Assembly: GCA_026008535.1 (NCBI GenBank)
Contig: BRKX01000004.1
Span: 56,304,501-56,368,500 of the forward strand
Length of the DNA: 64,000 nucleotides
Direction: 5' to 3'
DNA from: Perilla frutescens
Taxonomy: Eukaryota > Streptophyta > Magnoliopsida > Lamiales > Lamiaceae
The notes beneath the pieces were generated by a model, which saw only the letters and a list, made by a program, of their open reading frames with translations, was not told where the DNA came from and did not search any database. The position numbers and the translations under genes were made by a program. Positions 1-11,872 of this stretch are shown in pieces; within the stretch, counting starts at the first letter, position 1; each line of letters opens with the position of its first letter.

Positions 1-1130
1 CATCACAATATAAGTATGGTAGTTCAATAATATAGTTAATTATAATTGTATGGGCAAACGAGTAGTCTAAACTAAAACCCTACTTCTAAATTCGACTAAA
101 TAAATAATAAAAATTACTATTTCCGAATATCTTGATTTATCTATTTTAAAATAATATGCGAATGTGATAACTGAGACGAATGACTTTTTAGTTAATTAAT
201 CATATAAAAATCTATAGTCCATGTCCCAATGTTAAAATTATGATTTTTTTTTCAATTTTAATTTCTTTTAGTTTAGTGTAATTTTACATTATTATTTAGG
301 GTTTATCACACTCAATTAGTGTTTATAATTATTTTTTTAGTATTTATTTTTAATTTTTTAGTTAATTAATAATTATACATGGTTGATTATTTCAAAGTTA
401 TGGTATATATTTTTTAAAAACTTCAATTCTTAACAATAAATATTAATTATGATGGATTATACTATAAAAGCTTTTATTTTTATTATAAATATTATTAAAA
501 CTACGTGATATTTAATGTTGGGGCACACATTTCGAACTAGAGGATCCCTCACCAAATAAATAAAAACTTTTTTTGTATAATTCATATGATATTTTGTCTC
601 TTGAGAATTGAGGCCATTAGCACTCAATTAAAAGTAAAGCAAATCACACTTTGGAAATTAAACTCACGATCAATAATATTGGTAAAATTTAAACTCGAGA
701 TCTTCATTTTCAAGCTATACCATTGCACCTATTATATTTATCGATCCTAACATAGGTATTTTTTACTCTTTTTTTTTCATTTGTGTATTTAAAGAAAACA
801 AAGTCAAACAAAACATTAATAATCATAAGAGTGACTCATGAGAACATCCCGGCCCGTTGGTGTATCAAATTTTTGGTACACAATTATGTCACGTCACTAC
901 TACATTAAAAGTTATGTACTTACATTTTTAAATACACGTAATTCATCGATTATTTATGGTGCATACATTATTTTTAGGGTCCCATCATCATATCACTAAT
1001 TTCTAAAATTATCTTTAATTTATTAAATTTTATTGATATGTCTTACTTTTATATATACTTAAATTAATTTAAGTTGGAAAATATGTCTAGAAAATAAAAT
1101 AAATCATTTTTAAAAGTTGTGTTGCTATAT
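1..1130. other. AT-rich intergenic DNA, no gene seen
   Basis: No coding region supported. The stretch at about 240-400 (TTTTTCAATTTTAATTTCTT followed by TTTAGGGTTTATCACACTCA) recurs in diverged form at about 5290-5450 and 2780-2950, so it is probably an old dispersed AT-rich repeat. Confidence 0.6.
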
Positions 1131-1133
1131 TTT

Positions 1134-1156
1134 TGTGTGTGTGTGTGTGTGTGTGT
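1134..1156. repeat. (GT)n microsatellite
   Basis: Uninterrupted GT dinucleotide run that directly abuts the poly-T side of the SINE fragment that follows. Confidence 0.9.
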
Positions 1157-1272
1157 TTTTTGTCGAAAGTAACCTGCAGCCGCTACCAAAGTGCGCACTG
1201 GGTAAATCCCGCCCCTGTGTAATAGCCTGCAAACCACACAGGGGAGGTAATTCACACTTGGTTTGCCAACTG
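1157..1272 (-). mobile_element. SINE fragment (3' half), reverse orientation
   Basis: Poly-T then GTCGAAAGTAACCTGCAGCC, the GCGCACTGGGTAAA core and CCTGTGTAATAGCCTGCAAA. The same body occurs repeatedly at 24.4-25.4 kb, where complete copies show tRNA-like A and B boxes on the minus strand. Here the tRNA-like head is missing, as expected for a 5'-truncated or decayed copy. Confidence 0.75.
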
Positions 1273-1734
1273 TCAATAGTAATTTGAATGAGAGACCAAT
1301 TAGCATTGATATTCATTTTTTAATGGAAAACTATACTAATGTTAAAGAATTAATTTACCATGTTATAAACATATCGGTAAGTTTTAAAAGGTTTGTGAAA
1401 TATGTTTGAGAAAATAAACTGTGTTGCTTTATTTATTTATTTATTTATTTTTGTATTGGACATAATCGTTAGTAGTTTTTTGAATGGATGATTAGTCAAC
1501 AATGGTACTCTTTTTTTTTTGACAAATTATCATAATGTTAAGATATTAATAATATATCATATTATACAAACATTGACAAGTATATTTTTCTTAATTTCCT
1601 AAAATATTATAGTGTTTTTTTTTTCATTTTCTAACATTATTGTAAATTTTGGCAATTTTATTAAATAAAAATAACTCTGAAATGAATTAAATTTTATAAT
1701 ACGGTATTAAAACATTTGGTATAAAATAATACAT

Positions 1735-1980
1735 GCTCCCTCCGTTTCACTATGATTGTTATTTTAATTTTTTTTATTTTGTATCAAAATGCTAGTTGTT
1801 TTATATATTTTCACTATCTCTCTCAATTTTAACTCTATCCCAAACTCTATTTTAGGAAAATATAAGTGAATAATATTTCATGTAATATATAAAGGATGAG
1901 CATATTAGTCCATAAAATTAATTGCTAATTCAAGATAAAAAAAAAAAACTAAAACAACAATCAAAACGAAATGGAAGAAG
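1735..1980. mobile_element. Stowaway-type MITE (Tc1/mariner)
   Basis: Left end CTCCCTCCGTTTCACTATGA and right end ACGAAATGGAAGAAG are imperfect inverted repeats. The CTCCCTCCGT terminus is the hallmark of plant Stowaway MITEs. Size about 246 bp, AT-rich interior. The TA target duplication is clear only on the right. Confidence 0.7.
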
Positions 1981-3048
1981 TAATGCATTCATAATGCAAA
2001 AATAAAAAGGAAAGAAAAAGGATAAAAATGAAAAAAAAAAAAAGAAATAAAAGAAAAGGACATCATAGATAAAAATAAAAAGGAAAGAAAAAAGAAAAAA
2101 AAAGAAAGAAAAAAAAAACTAAAGGACATCATAGATAAAAAAGAAAAAAAGAAAATGAAAAGCAAAATAATTAAAAAAATGTATGGGAAGGCCCCCCCCC
2201 CCTTTTTTTTTTTTCTAGATGTACCAAATCTTGAGTTTACTTCTTTTTATCCATTCCCCCAATGATAATGTACCGATAATCAAATATTGGTACATAAATC
2301 AATATGGGTATCATCACTGGGGATGCTCCGAGCTAGCACAATGTAAGTGCTGCATTATTATCTAATCAATTTGTTTAGAAAAATAATTTCTCAAATTGAT
2401 TGAGGAATATTGTTTCTTTAAATTCGATTTGACTTAATAAAATTCATTTTCTTTTCAATAAACTCAAACATATTTTCAATAAACGATTATTAGACCGTCA
2501 TCGAACAACTGCATATTTCACGCAACTATTATTTTCATATTTTATCATAAAATGGGTAAAACTAAAAGGTGAAACACGATTCAGCACGAAAGGAATAAAT
2601 CAAAGATTGCGATGGGATGAGAATGAGGAAATATTCCAAATATTACATAGGAGAATGTACTTTGTTAATAGTTTATGATCCCAATGCGTAAATATTATTA
2701 TACCTACCTTTTTAAAATCAAATTGTATCGATCAATTTAAATTGATGAAACACTCTTGCGTGTTCCATTTCTTAATGCATATTTGATTTTTTTAGTATTT
2801 TTTTTTAATTTTAATTTATTTTGTTTTAAGTTTAATTTCACACTTATTATTTATAATTAATTTTATAATTTTTTAGTATTTTATTTTAAATTATTAGATA
2901 TTAATTGATTATTTGGAAGTTTAAATACAAAAAAAAATTAATTGGATAGAATGAACCTTAGATAACAAATGTAAAATTAAATTAAATCACAAGAAATTAG
3001 AATTGAATAAGAAATGGAAAAAGGCTAGAAATATATATATATATATAT
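1981..3048. other. AT-rich intergenic DNA with A/G-rich tracts
   Basis: Poly-purine tracts (GGAAAGAAAAAAGAAA-like) at about 2000-2170 with the short block GGACATCATAGATAAAAA repeated (about 2058 and 2123), then nondescript AT-rich sequence. No ORF or RNA gene supported. Confidence 0.55.
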
Positions 3049-3049
3049 G

Positions 3050-3312
3050 AAGAATTGTCGATTTAGGACCTGAAAGATGTGTAATCTATCAATTCGGGAC
3101 CTGAAAGATAAAAACTCTCAATTCAGGACCCGAAATTAAATCTAATATAAATTGTTAAAATTAATTAAAAATAAATAGAAATAAAAATTCGTGATTTTAG
3201 AGGTCCTGGATTGAGAATTTTAATCTTTCGGGTCCTGGATTGAGAGTTTTCATCTTTCGGGTCCTAAATCGATAGATTACTCATCTTTCAGGTCCTACAT
3301 TGATAATTCTCC

Positions 3313-3314
<2 letters not shown>
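3050..3314. mobile_element. Foldback MITE with AGGACCTGAAAGAT repeats
   Basis: Left arm (about 3050-3140) has repeated GGACCTGAAAGAT units joined to CTATCAATTCGGG. The right arm (about 3195-3314) is their inverted copy (ATCTTTCGGGTCCT, ATCTTTCAGGTCCT). The arms would pair over roughly 90-110 bp. No coding capacity. Superfamily not determined, because the right side runs into a CA/TA microsatellite and hides the target duplication. Confidence 0.7.

Positions 3315-3368
<54 letters not shown>
3315..3368. repeat. (CA)n(TA)n compound microsatellite
   Basis: About 22 CA units followed by a short TA run, immediately next to the right arm of the foldback MITE. Confidence 0.95.
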
Positions 3369-3554
3369 AGGAATGCAACACAAAATATGCAATAGACGAT
3401 TCCGCATACCTCGTTTGGACAAGAAGAAGAAGAATCAATCAAAACCAAATGAACCATTTTTTTAATTGGTGGAGAAAAATATCTAATTTGATCTATCAAA
3501 ATTATCCAATATTTTATTTTATTGATTATATATATTTTTCTCACTTTTAAAATA

Positions 3555-3801
3555 CTCCATCCGTTTTGTTGTTTTAGAATTTTAATCTAGATTCAACAAT
3601 TAATTTTTGGATTAACATATTTCTCCTTTTTATATTATATAAAATCTTATTCACTTATATTTTCCTAAAAAAATGAAAAAAAAATTCTCTCTCGAGATAT
3701 TTGTAAGATTAAATTTGAGAGAGAAAGTGTCAAAATATATAAAATAACAAATATCTTGACAAAAAAAAAATCATAAAACAACAAACAAAATAAAACGGGG
3801 G
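3555..3801. mobile_element. Stowaway-type MITE with TA target duplication
   Basis: Left terminus CTCCATCCGTTTTGTTGTTT and right terminus CAAAATAAAACGGGGG are inverted relative to each other and flanked by TA on both sides. 247 bp, non-coding, same class as the copies at 1735, 23288 and 33854. Confidence 0.8.
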
Positions 3802-3856
3802 TAGTAACTCATTAGCAACGCAGCTCATGGTTTAGTGGGATCACTAATTTCCTGAC

Positions 3857-4005
3857 AAATATGGTGCTATAAATGTCCTGATGGAAATGGCCTAGTGGTG
3901 GGTGAGGTTGTTTGGAGATCAAAAATTATGAATTCGAATCTCCACAATACTACAGATCGGGTGTGTGAGTAAAATAAATAAATAAATAAATATGGTGCTA
4001 TAAAT
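3857..4005 (+). mobile_element. tRNA-derived SINE with perfect 18-bp target-site duplications
   Basis: The body 3875-3987 is flanked by identical 18-bp copies of AAATATGGTGCTATAAAT (3857-3874 and 3988-4005). It holds an RNA polymerase III A box (TGGCCTAGTGGTGGG, about 3888) and a B box (GAATTCGAATCTCC, about 3930) at tRNA-like spacing and ends in an (AAAT)n tail. Perfect long duplications plus an A-rich tail are diagnostic of LINE-mediated retroposition and suggest a recent insertion. It is a different family from the SINEs at 24.4-25.4 kb. Confidence 0.88.
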
Positions 4006-5740
4006 CTCGATTGGGCTTGATTTTATATGGGTGCTAATTTTAATTGGGCTTGGTTTATTAGATCGAGTGCTACGTTTAATTGGAATTGGGCAATGGTCGA
4101 ATATATTTATTTATTAGAAATAATTATAAACACAACTCCTAAATTTTTCTTTGTAGTTTGCAAATATAATTAAAATATAAATTTTATTTGAACATACTAT
4201 TTTATCCTTATAGCCTTATTAATTAAAACTAACAAAATAAAATCCCTATTCTCTACCCTATAATCTCACTGTCTTGCAAAACTTTTTGCTTGTGATCTCA
4301 ATCTAAACTTCCAAAATAGAGTATTGAATCTAAAACCGACGAAATCGAATAAAATAAATTAATATGCTTTTAAATTCACAATCCCTTCTTCGTTTCATAT
4401 ATCTCTTTTAATTTTTTCCCCTCTTCATCTCTAGACTCCTTAACGGGGACATCTAATTTATTCTAAAAGATGGAATTTTTGTTTTTATGTTTTCAAGTCC
4501 ATTATCCTTTAATTACCCTTTTTTCACCCTTAAATCATCAACTTGTTTTAATCACGTTTTTCATTATTGCAGGTACCTCTTCATCCCCATAGATACTATC
4601 AACCTCATGTAGTATAAATAAAATTTTCAGCTTCATTTCGCCTTCTTCTCGATATGAAACATTAATAAATTTCATTTCTGGCTAGTTTTGTTATAACAAT
4701 TTGGAAAAGTAAAAGAAAAAAAAAACAGAATTTGCAATTAAAGACGCGTAATGGAAATTTTTTGTGATTTTTTTTAAAAATCCCCCCACCCAAAAAAAAA
4801 ATCCTTATAAGTCGTTGGAAAAAAAATAAATTTTGTGCAATGTGGATAAGTGGAGTACAAGAACGAGAGGGTGGGGCTGTGAAAAAAAAAATTCATGCTT
4901 AATTAAAATATAAGGGGTTATAAGGATAAAAAAAAGTCAATTTAATTATTATTTTTATTATTTATGGGGCTGGAAATAGAAAACTGTGTATACACGTTCA
5001 TCCAAAATGACATTTAAACATAAATAAATTTAGTAATTATTAAAATGTTCCAATATTGAGAAGTAAATTATTATTAACTCTATTTATAGTATTCACGATC
5101 AATACAAAACACCAACTGTCTTATTATCGAGTATCGAGTAATTTAATTTGATTTCGGGCTCTAGCTCAACCAAAGTTAGGATGAGATCCAAAATAATCCC
5201 ACTCCAATTCCTCATGGGAGGAATTTTCTGTTACATTATTTGTGCTACCCTCTCCGTTACAATTTTAAACTACGAGTTTCTATTGGTATATTTTTTTTCA
5301 ATTTTATTTTTTCGAGATTTAGTTTAATTTTATGATTATTTTTAGGGTTTACCTACCCAATTAGGGTTTATAATTAGTTTATAGTATTTAATTTTTGATT
5401 TTCGATTAATAATTCATTATTATTGTTGATTTTTTTTTTCAAAATTATGTTTTATAATTTTAATTCATTTTTTTGTTGATAAATATCGATTATGATTATT
5501 TATATTATAATTAATTTTTATTTTATAATAAATGTCATTAAAATCGTAAATTTTATAATAAACACTGAGTGAAAATGAAAAGGTATTGAGTTTTTATTGT
5601 ATTTTTTTCAATTTTATTTTTTTGTAATTTAGTTTAATTTTATGATTAATTTTTGCGTTTTTTTTTATTTTTCTCCCAAAAATTATATACCTTAAAATAA
5701 AATTAGTGAAATTTCAAATTAAAATGAATTAGTTTAAAGT
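4006..5740. other. AT-rich intergenic DNA, no gene seen
   Basis: No coding potential. A diverged copy of the dispersed AT-rich repeat near 240-400 lies at about 5290-5450 (AATTAGGGTTTATAATTAGT). Short simple tracts only elsewhere. Confidence 0.6.
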
Positions 5741-5744
5741 AAAT

Positions 5745-6665
5745 TTTTTCGAAATAAATATAGAGGTACACCCTAAAATGGAATTAATGAACTCTAAAAT
5801 TAAATTGAATTTAAGTATTTTTTTTTAAAATCCGGCAACTCGCACAATGCACTCGTCTGACGCTAATGCGTGGATACCTGCATTGCGCTATTTAGTTAAT
5901 TAATTGTTGTTGAAACAAATATAAACAGTAATTGAAAATAAAAAAAAAAAACTTAATTTTGAAATAAATATATGAGTTAATTGCCAAATAAATCATTATG
6001 TTTCTATCTTTTTGCAAATTAGATACCACATTTAAAACTAGTCTAATATCACGTTTTAATTTGTATGAGATTAAACATCTCCCCTTTTCCGGTGAGTTAA
6101 GTATGACGTGTCTGGTCTATAAACCACGTTGGCAGCCAAATCATCACACATGTGTAACAAACGATGCCGGTTTAGCTAGTTTTCTCAATATATTTTCTAT
6201 TTTAGAAATAAAAAATTATATAAAAGAAAAAATTTCTCAACAAAAAAGAAGAAGATAAAGTAAAAATAACGATGTCATTTGTTACATGTGTGTGCTGATG
6301 TGACTGTCAACACGGTTTATAAACCAGGCACATTATACTTAACTCGCCAGAAAAATTGAGAATGTATATCCCATACAAATTAAAACTTGGTGCCGTAGTT
6401 GATTAGATATACACGTGATATCTAATTTGCAACATAGTGGAAACGTTGTGATTTATTTGACAATTAACCTTAAATATATACCCTAAAGGGACGTGGGTAT
6501 TTAAATTTTCAATCCGAATGGAATTGGTGAATCTTAAAATAAAAGTGATGTTTATTTAAATTCGGCGACTCGTACGATGCACTAATATGGGCTCGTGTAT
6601 TGCGCTCAATAATTAATTTTTTCAAGTCAAATATAAATCCTAATTGAGATTAATAAACGTTAAAA
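5745..6665. repeat. Diverged tandem duplication of about 200 bp, split by a MITE
   Basis: The left unit (about 5745-5964) and right unit (about 6471-6665) share order and motifs: CCCTAAA, GGAATTRRTGAAYYYTAAAA, CGGCRACTCGYACRATGCAC, GTGCGTGG-like sequence and ATTGCGCT then TTAATTAATT. The 497-bp element at 5974-6470 sits exactly between them. Confidence 0.6.
5974..6470. mobile_element. MULE-type foldback MITE, 9-bp TSD TAAATATAT
   Basis: The 9-bp duplication TAAATATAT occurs at 5965-5973 and 6471-6479. The arms are very long: about 220 bp on each side pair, for example TTAATTGCCAAATAAATCA on the left and TGATTTATTTGACAATTAA on the right, and GAGTTAAGTATGACGTG against its inverse near 6335. 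A 9-bp duplication with long terminal inverted repeats is typical of non-autonomous Mutator-like elements. No coding capacity is credible. Confidence 0.8.
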
Positions 6666-6742
6666 AAAATATAAACCCTAAAAAAACCTTAAAAAATCTA
6701 AAAATATTAAAAAAGAAACTCTAAAAAAACCATGAACTCTAA

Positions 6743-7527
6743 GATCACTCCCATTGGTGACATTCGGTAGGATGTCACCGGAAGAAAAAAAAAGTTTGAA
6801 AAAAAAAGAGAAGGAAAAGTCACCAAAATTGGTGACTTGAGTCGGTTGACCGCCTTTGAGGCGTGATCGAGCTGCTGCACACGTGGCACCCTTTGATTAG
6901 GTGCCACATAATTTTATATATTAATTTAAAATATAAATATTTTATATAATTATCTATTTTTTTTAAAAAAATACACCAAAATTTATAGTTTTTTTTATCT
7001 ATAAATAGAGCATCATATTGATATGTTTTTACAAATTCAGCACTAGTTAAATATGTAATTTACATCTTATGTACTCGTAATTTAAAATTTCAATTGTTCT
7101 CATTGTAGTTTATTTATTTTGTTTTGTTTTAACTCTTATAATTTTTATTTTGTTGTCAAGTATATTATGAATTCCAAAACTATATCTAATAAATTAATTA
7201 AATTTTTTAAATACAGAAAAAAATTATTATTAAAAAAATAAAATGATAAATATTTTATGTAGACTGCAAGAAAGAAATTAATATTTTAATGTATTTTTTA
7301 AATACAATAAAAAATTATTTTTAATAATATGTTATTAAAAAAACAAAATGATAAATATTTTATGTAGATTGGAAGAAAGAGAAATTAATCTTTTATTTGA
7401 AGGACAGTTGGATCAGTGTCATTGTGGAGTGCAAATTTTAAAATATTGGAGGTTGTAGATATGGAGGAGATAAATTAATATTTTATTTGGAGGTTGGGTT
7501 GAATGAGTGTCACTAGTGTGGGTAGTC
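6743..7527. mobile_element. PIF/Harbinger-type MITE, TSD TAA, family shared with 32481-33303
   Basis: TAA duplications at 6740-6742 and 7528-7530. Ends GATCACTCCCATTGGTGACA (left) and the inverse of GACTACCCACACTAGTGACA (right). Interior landmarks (ACGTGGCACCC...GGTGCCAC, AAATATTTTATATAAT, TAAATTAATATTTTATTTGG, GAGTGTCA) recur in inverted order in the element at 32481-33303, so both belong to one family in opposite orientation. 785 bp, non-coding. Confidence 0.75.
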
Positions 7528-7685
7528 TAAAAAACATGAACTCCTAAATTAAACATTAATTGGAATAAAAAAAACTAAATAAGCTTGTATCTAGCAAACC
7601 CGATACTTTTTAATCATACATGCGATTCTTTTGAAATTTTAAGTGATATTATATGATTTATACTAATTTTGATATATATTTTGGG

Positions 7686-8216
7686 AGTTTTTAAATGCAC
7701 CACCGATTTTACTCTTTGCACCACAAAAGATTTTTTTTTTTTGAAATTACTTATATACCATTTAATAAAATTAAGTATGAACACATCCAAGGTGTTCGAA
7801 TGTCGAAGTTCGAACATAAGGAGGATGTTCAAACTTCAATTTTCGAACCATCTCTATATTTTTCTAAATATATGAGTCGTTCGAATTAATATTGTCGGAC
7901 AACTTGAACTTGTTCAGAATTATTTTTCCGAACAGGTTTTTTTGTTTTTGTTTTAAAGCTGTGTTCGAAAATCAAAATTCAAATATAGTGAGAATGTTCG
8001 AACTTCAATTTTTGAACTAACTCCATATTTTTCAAAGTAAGTATAGTTCGAATTAATATTCTCGAACAAATTTGATGTATTCGAAATTGTGTTTCCGAAC
8101 ATATTTTTTTAGACTGAAGGGCATTAATATAAATGTGCGTAGTGCAAAGAGTAAAAATAATTGTAGATAAAATAAGTATACTACAAAGAATAATTTTAGT
8201 GGTGCATTTAAAAACT
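7686..8216. mobile_element. Non-autonomous TIR element with TTCGAA-rich internal repeats
   Basis: Left end AGTTTTTAAATGCACCACC and right end GTGGTGCATTTAAAAACT are inverted repeats. The similarity continues inwards as ACTCTTTGCACCAC against GTAGTGCAAAGAGT. The interior contains two diverged direct repeats (about 7785-7935 and 7965-8105), each with several GTTCGAA/TTCGAAC words and the order AACTTCAATTTTYGAAC, CTCYATATTTTTC, GTTCGAATTAATATT. No target duplication could be fixed, so the superfamily is open. It ends about 175 bp upstream of the next gene's start codon. Confidence 0.7.
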
Positions 8217-8312
8217 ACCGGTCAGCGCCTAATATATGAATCTATGAGAGAATTGTCTAATAATATAATATCAATTAATTAAAAACATAAAATTAAAAAA
8301 AAAAACCAAGGA

Positions 8313-8324
8313 AACGACGTCGTT
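8313..8324. promoter_or_regulatory. Palindromic ACGT element (AACGACGTCGTT) upstream of Expp1-like gene
   Basis: A perfect 12-bp palindrome centred on GACGTC, 70 bp before the start codon at 8394. GACGTC is a C-box type core known to bind plant bZIP factors. Its closeness to the probable transcription start suggests a core-promoter or proximal control site; function is inferred from motif and position only. Confidence 0.5.
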
Positions 8325-8393
8325 GCAAATTGATTCCCGATTAAAATCGTGTGTCACTGCAAAGCTGGTTAGTCATCGGAGACCGGCGAAGCC

Positions 8394-11300
8394 ATGGCAA
8401 GAAATTACAGAATCACAACTTCAATGGCGGCGTTGTTTCTGCTTTTACTGAGTTTAGGGCTACCGAGTTCACTCGCTTATCGACCCGGAGATATAGTTCC
8501 CATGAGTCGCATGGGGCAATATCACGCTGTAATTCTCCCCATCTTTCATACGATTTGGATGCGAGTTCATTTCGTGATCCTTCATCTGATTTTATTTTCA
8601 ATTGCAGTCCAGAACCGTTTGGCATGATATGATCGGCAGGCATTGCCCGATCTTCGCTGTTAATCGTGAGGTCAGTTCAATTAGGGTTGGGTTTGGTTTG
8701 GAATTTGGGAATTATTTTGTTGTGGAGTGTTGATTACTGGTTAATTTTTTTTTTACTGGTTAAATTTGGCGTGCAGGCGTTGATTCCGATACCTAAGCCC
8801 ACTGGGTATACTGGAGCTGATCCGTACAAAATGTATGGCTTGAGTTCCCTTTCGTATTGTTAGTTGATTTAGAATGGAAATTTATCACATGAATTGAGAG
8901 TGTGTGAAATTAACTGGTGCTGGAAGAGACGTTTCGAAGATAGAGTATTTTTTTTTTCCCCTTTTTTTCTTCCCTTAATTGCATGTTGTTGATTATGCAA
9001 TTTCAGTGTCTTGGTATGCGTCACTAATTTTGTTGTGGTGGAAGCTTTTCATCCATGAGGTAGATTGCAGTTTCTGTATGGTATGGTGTGAAGATGTTTT
9101 TACTGCTCATTTTAGTCATAAATGTGAGTCTTGAGTGGATGGTGCTACCTTTTTTTGCCAATTATCAGAGAGTTAAACATTTCATAGTAGCAATTAGTCT
9201 GCTTTAGTTGTGCCCTTCTCTAAAATGGTGAATACTACTTGTTTTTGGGGGCAAACTGATAGCAACTGCAATGATGATGCTTTTTTAATAGAATTGAAAT
9301 CTTTGAGTTCATGAGGTTCTTATCCTTCTATTAATTTTTTTTTATGTTATTTTTAGTAGTCGGTTTAATTATTCCAATTGAGTGGAACTCAACTATGGAG
9401 AGTTAGTTGCCATCTTGTATGCTTTTAATTACTTGAAAGTCATTGTGCTAATTCCTAGAATCATTGATGTGCAGATCATTTCAAGTTGGACAAGAAAAAT
9501 TTTATGTTCCTTGGCTTTTTGTTATCAACCGGAAGAGTTCTGAAGTCCTGATGCTTGAGATGCATCTGGTAAGGCCTTGTTTTGGTGGCTGATGTCTCCT
9601 GTCATTGCTATGAAACCTATTATTTTGAAATTACTGTGCTTTATTCTAGCTCAGTGAACACTCACCTGGTGTATACCGATGTTTATTTTGAAATAATTGA
9701 ATTGGTGCCTATGCTAATGAAATTCCATTTGTCTTTCCAGAGGTACTCGGGTGCTGATTTGCTTGGTGTCACTGCAAAAGTCGTAGATATGCCTAACAGC
9801 TGTATGCTATTCATTCTAATTAACTTTCTTCACCCTTCAGTTCTAAATATTTCAACTTTCTACTTGATCTTCTTCGCTTGTACATATAACTATGCATGTG
9901 CTTTATGATTTCTGTTACTTCACCAAGAAGCTGTATGCCTGCATCTGTTCAGAAGTTTTGATATTTCTTAATGTCGCTGATGATGCTTAATCCTTTTCTT
10001 TGCTTCTAATCTTAATTTCAAGATTGCTTCAGATTTTCTTTTGAAATGTATCATGCGGACCAAAATTTTGACAATAATGGTGTTTTATTATATGGAAGTT
10101 CTCTTAGCCACTATTATTATTATCTAAAGTAGAAGAATGTGGTGAAATGATAATTATAACTGGCAAATGTGCTTGATTTAGAGGAATTTTGCTTATATTC
10201 AATAATTCTCTGTAGATCTTTATGCCTATGACTTGTTGATGATAAGCACTCGTTTCCACAAATAAACTGTATGTTGGTGATAGTTAAGTCATTATTACCC
10301 AATTAGCATGCAACCCTTTTCAGTGTTATCATACAGTTAATTATTAATGAAGATCTGCATTCTAGTGAAGAGGTGTCACCCAGTGTGTGACTGTATATGG
10401 ACAGCCAGTGTTGTTGAATGGAAAAGTGTTAATGTCCACGATTGTGGATTGTACCTTATTGATGCTCTTTATGGAATATTTTATTGTTCTCGTGATTCGC
10501 GATTGTACATTTTCAGATTAAAAGGAAAATAGTAAACAGTCAGTGTTCTTGTTGTTAATCACCAGTAAATCTTGTGATTTTCTATTATCACCATATCTTA
10601 CATCTTTTCATCCCTGATTGATTCTGTTCATCAAATTCTTCAATAGCTGCAGGCTAAAGTTTCTCATCCATTCTTTTATTGAACAGATGTAGAACTTCAT
10701 CCAGACATCCGTAAACAATTTTGGGATCAGCAAATATGGCCAAAACATATACTTGTCAGATACACATGGTAAGTTTCTGTATCTGTTCCTTGTATGTCAC
10801 TTTATTCCTTTTTTTTGGGTGGATCTAACATCACATTAGATTAGAATGTAGTGAGCACTGGATAATTATTAAAAATGCGTTTGTTGTACTTCTGGAATTA
10901 GGTTTTCTGGAGAATTCTATAAAGTGAATAATTAATTTAATGCTAGATAGAGCTCTATCATGCTTGGTCAGTTCTTATAGTAATAGAGGGTTCCTCATTA
11001 TACAGATACCGTTTAATGAACTGCCTGATGGATACACCTATTTTAAGTGATCAACGAAGGGGATTTGCTTAGCTCATCCAGTTTCTTGTTCCCACCATCT
11101 TGATATCTATGATGTCAAGTTTTTCTCAGTTGCATTTCTGAATTTGTTTCTTATGCGTAATCAATGTGCAGTTATTTCACGGTAACTGACATGCAAATCA
11201 GCCGTTCGGGATAGGGGGCTAATAGTTCATGAATATGTTTCCAAAATTTCATTGATTGTACTTTGAAGAAGTGATCTTCAATCTTGCTTGTTTTCAGTGT

Positions 11301-11872
11301 TCAACATGTATAATTTTATCTGGGTTATTTATTTTCTGACTGACAGGGAAGAGCAATCAGAGATAGATGTGGCTTCTGGATTTTATGTTCTCTTTGGGTC
11401 AGGTAAATTATCTTTCTTTGAAATAAATGATCAACTGAGAACATACTTTCATTGCAGTTCCTCGATTTTTTATTGCTTAGCAGAGCCTTCAGTTAGGTGT
11501 TTCCCTCGAGCCTTTACAGTTGCAGTTTTCTTGGTGTATTTTGGATTATATACAAGACAAATCTGTCATATTTCTAAAATCTTTTCTATTGGTTCTCAAC
11601 CAGGGCTGATGCTTTCTTTCATTCTCTCAATCTATGTCTTACAATCATCACGAGATAAATTGGCAAGGTATTTGATTTCCCACCCACCGTCATGACTAGT
11701 CTTCAACTTTGTAGTTAGTTATCGGATCATCAAGGCATCGGATGTCAAATTTGACATTATTGTTAGCTGCATATGGTCAAAGTTGATTGGTTTTGTTGCT
11801 GCTTCTAGGTTTGTGAAGGAGACAGTTGCCGAAAGCAGCTTGCCTCCCGGAGGTGTTGCTAAAGTTGAATGA
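8394..11872 (+). CDS. Conserved plant signal-peptide, single-TM protein of unknown function (Expp1-like), nine exons
   Basis: Exons joined by eye at GT-AG sites that keep one frame: 8394-8528, 8608-8670, 8777-8832, 9475-9568, 9741-9801, 10687-10768, 11347-11402, 11604-11667, 11809-11872. The product is 224 residues. Residues 1-28 form a signal peptide (basic start, then AALFLLLLSLGLPSSLA), and the mature protein begins YRPGDIVPMSRMGQYH. The middle (about 30-170) is hydrophilic with tryptophans and a short Cys-containing segment, as in a lumenal or extracellular domain. One TM helix (about LMLSFILSIYVL) lies near the C terminus, followed by a short basic/acidic tail. A type I membrane protein of the secretory pathway is therefore likely. 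The sequence resembles a single-copy plant family that I recall, with low certainty, as Expp1 (Arabidopsis At3g44150); no biochemical role is known to me. Exon phases all agree and every intron has GT-AG ends, so this is an intact gene. The 3' UTR probably runs to about 12260. Confidence 0.86.

Noticed and set aside
3880..3945. tRNA gene
   Set aside because: A and B boxes are present but the acceptor and anticodon stems do not form, and the flanking 18-bp duplications and tail show that it is a SINE.
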